From DATBRC01 sp036560485 (GTDB lineage: Bacteria > Pseudomonadota > Gammaproteobacteria > Burkholderiales > Burkholderiaceae_D), in contig DATBRC010000027.1 of the NCBI GenBank assembly GCA_036560485.1, positions 1-25,533 on the forward strand: a stretch of DNA of 25,533 nt, in the 5' to 3' direction. The notes beneath the pieces are model-generated. The model was not told the origin of the DNA and ran no database searches. It saw only the letters and a list, made by a program, of their open reading frames with translations. The position numbers and the translations under genes were made by a program. Of this stretch, positions 7,145-12,396 are shown one piece after another. How positions within the stretch are numbered: the stretch's first letter is position 1; each line of letters opens with the position of its first letter.

Positions 7145-8173
7145 TCACACATTACGTATCTCATCCAATGGCCAACGCGGTCGTACATTAAATGCATAAT
7201 CGCGTTGCGCCGCATGTGGATTGATCTGCAGTCGCATCGCACCGGCAAACGCAATCATCGCGCCATTGTCCGTGCAAAATTGCAGCTCTGGATAGAACAC
7301 GCGAAATTTCCGTTTTGTTGCCGCAGCATTTAATCCAGCACGCAATTGCTGGTTGGCGCCGACGCCACCTGCGATCACCAGGCGCTTCAATCCGGTTTGC
7401 TTCAACGCCGCGATGCATTTGGCAACCAGCACATCGACAATCGCATCAACGAATGCGCGAGCAATATTCGCCTTGTCTTGTTCGCAGATATTAGTCGTGT
7501 GATTTTTTACCACCGTCAGCACGGCTGTTTTCAAACCGGAAAAACTGAAATTCAAATCCTTCGAATGCAGCATCGGACGCGGCAATTTAAAAGCGGTGGG
7601 GTCGCCGAATTCCGCCATGCGTGAAATGGCAGGGCCGCCCGGATAACCGAGGCCGAGCAGCTTGGCCGATTTATCGAAGGCTTCACCGGCTGCATCGTCC
7701 ATGGTTTCGCCGAGCAATTCATATTGTCCGACGCCATCGACGCGCATCAATTGCGTATGGCCGCCTGATACCAATAGCGCGACGAATGGAAATTCGGGAG
7801 GATCGCTTGCCAGCAAGGGCGACAGCAAATGGCCTTCCAGATGATGGATGCCGATGACCGGTTTGTTCAAGGACAAACCCAATCCGCAGGCGACTGACGC
7901 GCCGACCAGCAACGCGCCGGCCAAGCCCGGGCCTTGTGTGTACGCGATTGCATCGATTGCATTCGGTGTGAGTCCGCTTTCGGCAAATACTTGTTGCATC
8001 AACGGGATCGCACGGCGGATGTGGTCGCGCGATGCCAGTTCCGGCACGACGCCGCCGTATTCTTCATGCATCGCGACCTGGGAATGCAGCGCGTGCGCCA
8101 ACAGCCCGCGTTGCGTATCAAACAACGCAAGGCCGGTTTCATCACAGGAGGATTCGATACCTAGAACGAGCAT
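7145..8173 (-). CDS. tsaD: tRNA N6-adenosine threonylcarbamoyltransferase TsaD
   Basis: Catalytic subunit that, with TsaB and TsaE, transfers threonylcarbamoyl from threonylcarbamoyl-AMP to A37 of tRNAs reading ANN codons (the t6A modification); essential in most bacteria. The 342-residue protein has the full ASKHA-fold signature: MLVLGIESSCDETG at the N-terminus, EEYGGVVPELASRDH, the metal-binding IHHLEGHLLSP with H111 and H115, PFVALLVSGGHTQL, GEAFDKSAKLLGLGYPGGP, FSFSGLKTAV, and near the C-terminus GVGANQQLR and YPELQFCTDNGAMIA with the second metal ligand region. No residue looks missing. It is transcribed away from nasT, and its upstream gap carries a cluster of short repeats. Confidence 0.97.
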   Translation of the reverse strand: MLVLGIESSCDETGLALFDTQRGLLAHALHSQVAMHEEYGGVVPELASRDHIRRAIPLMQQVFAESGLTPNAIDAIAYTQGPGLAGALLVGASVACGLGLSLNKPVIGIHHLEGHLLSPLLASDPPEFPFVALLVSGGHTQLMRVDGVGQYELLGETMDDAAGEAFDKSAKLLGLGYPGGPAISRMAEFGDPTAFKLPRPMLHSKDLNFSFSGLKTAVLTVVKNHTTNICEQDKANIARAFVDAIVDVLVAKCIAALKQTGLKRLVIAGGVGANQQLRAGLNAAATKRKFRVFYPELQFCTDNGAMIAFAGAMRLQINPHAAQRDYAFNVRPRWPLDEIRNV

Positions 8174-8187
8174 GTGGGTATATCAAT

Positions 8188-8307
8188 TTGGTGCGATTAG
8201 GTTTTAATCGCACCTAGTTCTCGCCCTCTCCCGCTTGCGGGAGAGGGTTGGGGTGAGGGGGATCCGGTTCCAATATTCTACGTTCCGGATCCTAAGTTGG
8301 TGCGATT
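8188..8307. repeat. Composite short-repeat cluster between tsaD and nasT
   Basis: Three palindromes lie within 120 bases: a perfect 10-bp stem GGTGCGATTA (8190-8199 with 8205-8214), a perfect 11-bp stem CCCTCTCCCGC (8224-8234 with 8237-8247) followed by TTGGGGTGAGGGG, and GGATCCGG paired with CCGGATCC (8260-8267, 8285-8292). The block is bounded by an 11-bp direct repeat TTGGTGCGATT (8188-8198 and 8297-8307). The CCCTCTCCCGC core is a common extragenic palindrome type in proteobacteria. Confidence 0.75.
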
Positions 8308-8419
8308 CTTGCGTAGATTGTAGCGTATTCCTTGGGAGTAAATGCGCTATGGTGCAGGACATCGCTCCCCAAGTGTACTTTTCGCCAAGCATTTAGGCAT
8401 TTAATGAACAGCATCTGCA

Positions 8420-9064
8420 ATGACCCAACACTCCGCAACCGACATGCATGCATTGCGTATTGTCGTCATTAATACAATCGAGCCGCCGGAAAACGAGCGG
8501 ACTGCACTGGCTTTGGAGCAGGCCGAACGTGCGCGCGCATTGCGCATCGGCTTATTGCAGGCGGGTTACAACATTGTCGCTGCGTTTCCGGCAGATATGC
8601 ATTTGCCTGAACGGATTGCGCAACTGCAGCCGGACATGATCATCATCGACGCGGAGTCGGATGCGCGCGACGTGCTGGAGCACGTGGTCGTCGCCACGCG
8701 TGAGGCGCCGCGTCCGATTGTGTTATTTACAGAAGACCACGACAAGTCGAGCATGCAGGCAGCGATGGAGGCAGGCGTGTCGGCCTATGTCGTGGCCGGA
8801 CTGCAGACGGAGCGCATCAAGCCGGTTTTGGATGTGGCGATGGCGCGTTTTCATTCTGATCAGAAATTGCGCACAGAACTATCCGATACCAAATTGAAAC
8901 TGGCAGACCGCAAAACCATCGAGCGCGCCAAGGGCTTGTTGATGGAGCGTCACAAAATGTCCGAAGACGAGGCGTATCAAAAATTGCGTCGCCTTGCGAT
9001 GGATAAAAATTTGAAATTGTCCGAAGTCGCGCAGCGCATTATGGATGTGGCGGATTTGTTGTAG
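8420..9064 (+). CDS. nasT: NasT-type ANTAR response regulator, nitrate-responsive transcription antiterminator
   Basis: A 214-residue RNA-binding regulator. The C-terminal ANTAR domain (about 153-214) has the three-helix pattern ERAKGLLMERHKMSEDEAYQKLRR...SEVAQRIMDVADLL. The N-terminal receiver-like domain (about 11-145) keeps an aspartate at the end of the third strand (D77 in MIIIDAESD) and T104, but lacks the usual acidic pair after strand 1 (IVVINTIE) and has alanine (A126 in AYVVAGL) in place of the conserved lysine. This fits NasT, controlled by binding of NasS and not by phosphorylation. Its predicted RNA targets are visible upstream of nrtA and of nasS. The start is uncertain: the ATG at 8420 has a poor ribosome site and M9 is an alternative. 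The TAG stop lies inside a palindromic repeat. nasS is not adjacent but 7.3 kb downstream. Confidence 0.9.
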   Translation: MTQHSATDMHALRIVVINTIEPPENERTALALEQAERARALRIGLLQAGYNIVAAFPADMHLPERIAQLQPDMIIIDAESDARDVLEHVVVATREAPRPIVLFTEDHDKSSMQAAMEAGVSAYVVAGLQTERIKPVLDVAMARFHSDQKLRTELSDTKLKLADRKTIERAKGLLMERHKMSEDEAYQKLRRLAMDKNLKLSEVAQRIMDVADLL

Positions 9065-9122
9065 GGTGCGCCATACGCACCTGGACAGGTGTACGTTGCA
9101 ATGGTGCGTAGGCGCACGCTAC
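9061..9122. repeat. Short inverted repeat containing the nasT stop codon
   Basis: GTAGGGTGCGCCATACGCACC (9061-9081) is inversely repeated as GGTGCGTAGGCGCACGCTAC (9103-9122) with one missing base and one mismatch, and each arm is itself partly self-complementary. The nasT TAG stop (9062-9064) lies in the left arm. It belongs to the GTAGGGTGCG type of extragenic repeat widely seen in proteobacteria and could also act as a weak terminator for nasT. Confidence 0.7.
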
Positions 9123-9175
9123 TTCCTGTCATGATTAATCTTGTTAAGAAATCCTCTCGCCCCTTTTTGATGCAA

Positions 9176-9192
9176 TGCACACGCATGGCGCA
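9176..9192. promoter_or_regulatory. Candidate NtrC enhancer site
   Basis: TGCAC-N7-GCGCA differs by one base from the NtrC consensus TGCAC-N7-GTGCA. It lies about 85 bases upstream of the predicted nrtA transcription start, within the usual range for an enhancer of a sigma-54 promoter. Only one good site was seen, so this is tentative. Confidence 0.45.
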
Positions 9193-9243
9193 TTGAAACT
9201 CCCATCGGTGGTTCGAATCTCCGCGAAAACCATTTAATCAAGC

Positions 9244-9258
9244 TGGCACACCACTTGC
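9244..9258 (+). promoter_or_regulatory. Sigma-54 promoter of the nrt operon
   Basis: TGGCAC at 9244 and TTGC at 9255 match the -24/-12 consensus exactly, with the required 10 bases between the invariant GG and GC. The predicted transcription start is near 9270, two bases before a long palindrome and upstream of the ANTAR hairpins. This implies control by a nitrogen-limitation activator such as NtrC. Confidence 0.8.
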
Positions 9259-9271
9259 GTATAAGGTGGTA

Positions 9272-9430
9272 GTGGTCTGCTTCGCAATTGATCGGACACA
9301 TAAGCGTGTCTTTTCGCACCATGCGTTGTTGCAAATCCTCGCGATAGCCCCGCTATCGCTGCGGTTTGCGCCTAGCCTGGCACGAAAATACATCGCTTCT
9401 GTTAGTCCAACCAATTGCGAAGCAGACCAC
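9272..9430. repeat. 159-bp full-length imperfect palindrome in the nrtA leader
   Basis: The ends are a perfect 19-bp inverted repeat GTGGTCTGCTTCGCAATTG (9272-9290 with 9412-9430). Inner parts also pair: GGAC/GTCC, AAGCG/CGCTT, TTTTCG/CGAAAA, GCAAA/TTTGC, and GCGATAGC/GCTATCGC around a CCC centre. The transcript would fold into a single long hairpin at its 5' end. It could be a MITE-like insertion or a structured part of the leader. No protein is encoded here. Confidence 0.85.
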
Positions 9431-9462
9431 CAGCGCCAATGGCGGCGCAATAAATAATCAAT

Positions 9463-9509
9463 TGTCGAGACCAACGCTGGTCGCGACAGTTTGGGCAAGG
9501 ACGTCCGAA
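9463..9509 (+). promoter_or_regulatory. ANTAR (NasT) RNA target, two-hairpin leader of nrtA
   Basis: Hairpin P1 (9463-9488): outer stem TGTCG/CGACA, an A/G mismatch, inner stem GACC/GGTC, loop AACGCT. Hairpin P2 (9490-9509): stem TTTGGGC/GTCCGAA including wobble pairs, loop AAGGAC. Both loops are six bases with A at position 1 and G at position 4, the known recognition signature of ANTAR proteins. P2 uses bases 9500-9509, which are also the start of the left arm of the following terminator, so P2 and terminator are mutually exclusive. Bound NasT should therefore allow read-through into nrtA. Confidence 0.85.
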
Positions 9510-9560
9510 TCAAGTGAGTGCTTTTTTAGTTGCTCACATTGATCGGACGTCTTTTTTTTT
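9500..9560 (+). terminator. Regulated intrinsic terminator in the nrtA leader
   Basis: Left arm 9500-9518 and right arm 9533-9551 pair over 18 bp with one bulged base on each side (GACGTCCGA-TCAA-GTGAG pattern), and nine T residues follow at 9552-9560. It lies about 200 bases before nrtA and downstream of a sigma-54 promoter, so it acts as an attenuator and not as the end of a gene. Confidence 0.9.
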
Positions 9561-9607
9561 GTTCAGCGCATTTACATAACGCGAGCATCGTGACAACGCG
9601 GCTAAAG

Positions 9608-9726
9608 GCCACGCTGATTAAGTGTAGCGAGCGGCGCAAGGCGGAGTTAAGAAGCGCAATCGTACGGCAGTACGGTGAGCATCGCAGGCTCCGGATTGCG
9701 TCGCGCAGTAACTTAATCGGCGTGGC
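9608..9726. repeat. 119-bp imperfect palindromic element between the attenuator and nrtA
   Basis: The end sequence GCCACGCTGATTAAGT (9608-9623) is inverted at 9711-9726 with one mismatch, and inner segments (GCGCAA, CGGAG, CGTACGG) also pair across the centre near 9667. The inner motif with CGTACGGCA and AGTACG resembles the centre of the element at 23119-23221, so the two may be related. It ends about 17 bases before the nrtA ribosome site. Confidence 0.75.
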
Positions 9727-9758
9727 TTCAACAAGTTTTTTATAGGGAGTGATCAACC

Positions 9759-11165
9759 ATGAAACATCCGTTAACAAGCAGGCCCTTGCATTTCCGATTT
9801 GCGAAATCGGCACAGACGATCATGGCAGCGTGTGCTATCGCATGCGTATTTGCAAGCGCCTCTGCAGTCGCCGCATCCAAAGTCGAAAAGCCCGATCTCA
9901 AATTCGGCTTCATCAAACTGACCGACATGGCGCCGCTGGCAGTCGCGTATGAAAAAGGTTATTTCGAGCAGGAAGGCCTGTACGTGACGCTGGAAGCGCA
10001 AGCCAACTGGAAAGTATTGCTGGACCGCGTGATTTCCGGTGAGCTGGACGGAGCGCATATGTTATCTGGCCAACCGCTCGGCGCGACTATCGGCTTCGGC
10101 ACCAAGGCCGACATCATCACCGCATTCACGATGGATTTGAACGGCAACGCGATTACCGTTTCCAATGATGTCTGGTCGAAGATGAAAAAGTCTGTGCCGA
10201 TGGAGGGCGGCAAGCCGGTGCATCCGGTCAAGGCAGATGCGTTGAAGCCGGTGATCCAGAGTTATCGCGACAAGGGCGAGGCCTTCAAGATGGGTATGGT
10301 GTTTCCGGTATCGACACACAATTATGAGTTGCGCTACTGGCTCGCCGCAGGCGGCATCAATCCCGGATATTACGCGCCGGATAAGGGCGATGTGACCGGC
10401 CAGATCAATGCCGACGTTTTGTTGTCGGTGACGCCGCCGCCGCAAATGCCGGCGACGATGGAAGCAGGCACTATCAGCGGCTACTGCGTCGGCGAACCGT
10501 GGAATCAGCAAGCGGTGTTCAAAAACATCGGCGTGCCGGTGATTACCGACTACGACATCGCGAATAACATTTCCGAAAAAGTATTCGGCGTCAGCAAGGC
10601 ATGGGCCGACAAATATCCGAAGACGCATATCGCCATCGTCAAGGCGCTGATCCGAGCAGGTAAATGGCTGGACGACAATAACGGCGGCAATCGCATGGAA
10701 GCGGTGAAGATGATTTCGAAACCCAACTACGTCGGTGCCGATACCGCTGTGATTGCCAACAGCATGACCGGCACCTTCGAATATGAAAAAGGCGACAAGC
10801 GTCCTGCTGCGGATTACAACGTGTTCTTCCGCTATCATGCGACTTATCCATATGAATCCGATGCTGTGTGGTACCTGACGCAAATGCGTCGCTGGGGCCA
10901 AATATCGGAAGCCAAACCGGATAGCTGGTATCTGGAAATAGCCAAGAAAGTTTATCGTGCCGACATCTATCAGGAAGCAGCGAAGGAACTGATCGCCGAA
11001 GGCAAGATGACTGCAGCGGACTTCCCTGACTTCAGCAAGGAAACCGGCTTCCGTCCGGTCAAGTACACCACGTTTATTGATGGGATTGCGTTCGATGGTC
11101 ACAAGCCGAATGCTTATATCAATAGCTTCAAGATTGGGTTGAAGGGGAATGCGAAGCCGAATTGA
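9759..11165 (+). CDS. nrtA: Periplasmic nitrate-binding protein of the nitrate ABC transporter
   Basis: Captures nitrate (possibly nitrite) in the periplasm and delivers it to NrtB-NrtCD. The 468-residue precursor has a Sec signal peptide (basic N-terminus, hydrophobic stretch IMAACAIACVFASASAVAA, cleavage near residue 38-40) and no lipobox, unlike the lipid-anchored cyanobacterial NrtA. The mature part has the NrtA/CmpA fold: LKFGFIKLTDMAPLAVAYEKGYFEQEG, NWKVLLDRVISGELDGAHML, FPVSTHNYELRYWLAAGGI, VTPPPQMPATMEAGTISGYCVGEPWN, and a C-terminal helical region with VWYLTQMRRWGQ. A good ribosome site AGGGAG precedes the ATG. It is first in nrtA-nrtB-nrtCD and is controlled by the sigma-54 promoter and ANTAR attenuator upstream. 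Bicarbonate or cyanate binding cannot be excluded by sequence, but the NasT context favours nitrate. Confidence 0.92.
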   Translation: MKHPLTSRPLHFRFAKSAQTIMAACAIACVFASASAVAASKVEKPDLKFGFIKLTDMAPLAVAYEKGYFEQEGLYVTLEAQANWKVLLDRVISGELDGAHMLSGQPLGATIGFGTKADIITAFTMDLNGNAITVSNDVWSKMKKSVPMEGGKPVHPVKADALKPVIQSYRDKGEAFKMGMVFPVSTHNYELRYWLAAGGINPGYYAPDKGDVTGQINADVLLSVTPPPQMPATMEAGTISGYCVGEPWNQQAVFKNIGVPVITDYDIANNISEKVFGVSKAWADKYPKTHIAIVKALIRAGKWLDDNNGGNRMEAVKMISKPNYVGADTAVIANSMTGTFEYEKGDKRPAADYNVFFRYHATYPYESDAVWYLTQMRRWGQISEAKPDSWYLEIAKKVYRADIYQEAAKELIAEGKMTAADFPDFSKETGFRPVKYTTFIDGIAFDGHKPNAYINSFKIGLKGNAKPN

Positions 11166-11193
11166 TGATGTGCGCGCAAACAGCTATTACCCC

Positions 11194-11272
11194 GTCGTCC
11201 CCGCGAAAGCGGGGATCAATAGGCCGGTGATTTAACACATGCACTATGGATTCCCGCTTTCGCGGGAAAGAC
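11194..11272. repeat. Intercistronic inverted-repeat element between nrtA and nrtB
   Basis: Two GC-rich hairpins, CCCCGC-GAAA-GCGGGG (11199-11214) and TTCCCGC/GCGGGAA (11251-11267), are inverted copies of each other; the segment GTCxTxCCCGCGAAAGCGGG recurs on the opposite strand at 11248-11272. This is the CCCGCGAAAGCGGG extragenic repeat type common in beta- and gammaproteobacteria. It lacks a T run, so it is not a terminator by the usual rule. Confidence 0.8.
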
Positions 11273-11357
11273 GCAGTTTTTGAGGTCTTTCGGCGGATCG
11301 CCCGCGCAAGGCCAGATCAACAAAGATTTTAATTAGCCAGACAAATAGGTAATCGAC

Positions 11358-12377
11358 ATGCTCAACCAAACCGCAAACTTTTTCGGCAAGACAGGCCTGA
11401 CCTGGTTCGTCCCCTTCATACGCTTGGCAGCCGGCGACGATCCGCGCCAGCAGATGAAAGAGATCATGCTGCAGATCGGCGTGCCGGTTCTCGCCTTCGT
11501 CATGTTCCTGGTGGTGTGGAGCGTGCTGGCATCGGGCATCAAGACCAGTTTGGGCACGCTGCCGGGACCGATGCAAGTGGTCGCAGAAGCAAAAGGCCTG
11601 ATCGCCGAACATTATGCCGAACGAGAAAAAGCCGCGGCATTCTACAAACGTCAGGAACAGCGCAATGCCGAGCTGCTGAAAGATAACCCCAAGGCGGAAG
11701 TCGCGATTCGTAGCTGGACCGGCAAGCCGACTTATTTCGATCAGATCGTGACCAGCCTCTACACAGTGTTCACCGGCTTCGCGCTCGCCACGCTGATCGC
11801 CGTACCGCTCGGCATTCTGTGCGGCATGTCGCGCACGATCCAGATCGGGATCAATCCGCTGGTGCAGATATTCCGTCCGGTATCGCCGCTCGCGTGGTTG
11901 CCTATCGTCACGCTGGTGGTCAGCGCAGTCTACGTCACATCCGACAACGCATGGTTCGAGAAATCGTTCATCACATCGGCCATCACGGTGACGTTGTGCT
12001 CACTGTGGCCGACGCTGATCAATACCGCGCTCGGCGTGGCATCGATCGACAAGGACTTGCTCAACGTGTCCAAGGTGTTGCGCCTGAACTGGACCACCAA
12101 GGTCATGAAGATCGTGTTGCCGTCATCGCTGCAATTGATCTTCACCGGCTTGCGCTTGTCGCTCGGTGTCGGCTGGATGGTGCTGATCGCTGCCGAGATG
12201 TTGGCGCAGAATCCGGGTCTCGGCAAATTCGTGTGGGACGAATTTCAGAATGGCAGCTCCAATTCATTGGGACGCATCATGGTCGCTGTATTCACCATCG
12301 GTTTCGTCGGATTCCTGCTTGACCGCTTGATGCAGACGCTGCAAATGCTGGTCAGCTTCGGCGACCGCACACATTGA
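11358..12377 (+). CDS. nrtB: Nitrate ABC transporter permease
   Basis: Inner-membrane permease that should form a homodimer passing nitrate from NrtA. The 339-residue protein has a cytoplasmic N-terminus, a first membrane segment at about 39-59 (IGVPVLAFVMFLVVWSVLASG), then a charged, probably periplasmic stretch (about 80-125, rich in Glu/Lys, with AEREKAAAFYKRQEQRNAEL) longer than in simple permeases. The BPD_transp_1 core with about five more membrane segments follows. The coupling-helix region LLNVSKVLRLNWTTKVMKIVLPSS (about 234-257) is the expected EAA-like loop that contacts the ATPase. Start ATG is preceded by AGGTAA. A 192-base gap with a palindromic repeat separates it from nrtA, whereas nrtCD follows after 19 bases. 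Confidence 0.92.
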   Translation: MLNQTANFFGKTGLTWFVPFIRLAAGDDPRQQMKEIMLQIGVPVLAFVMFLVVWSVLASGIKTSLGTLPGPMQVVAEAKGLIAEHYAEREKAAAFYKRQEQRNAELLKDNPKAEVAIRSWTGKPTYFDQIVTSLYTVFTGFALATLIAVPLGILCGMSRTIQIGINPLVQIFRPVSPLAWLPIVTLVVSAVYVTSDNAWFEKSFITSAITVTLCSLWPTLINTALGVASIDKDLLNVSKVLRLNWTTKVMKIVLPSSLQLIFTGLRLSLGVGWMVLIAAEMLAQNPGLGKFVWDEFQNGSSNSLGRIMVAVFTIGFVGFLLDRLMQTLQMLVSFGDRTH

Positions 12378-12396
12378 ATGCATTGAAAGGAAGACC

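Noticed and set aside
6971..7333. Open frame of 120 codons on + overlapping the 3' end of tsaD
   Set aside because: Overlaps tsaD antisense by about 190 bases and shows no family features.
9200..9235. GGTTCGAATC followed by CTCCGCG and ACCATT, resembling a tRNA T-arm and 3' end
   Set aside because: The T-stem does not pair, the acceptor length is wrong and no D- or anticodon arm lies upstream. At most a remnant; not called as a tRNA or att site.
10062..11102. Long open frame on the - strand opposite nrtA (346 codons)
   Set aside because: Shadow of the nrtA codon pattern; the translation is rich in His/Arg and shows no domain. nrtA on + is unmistakable.
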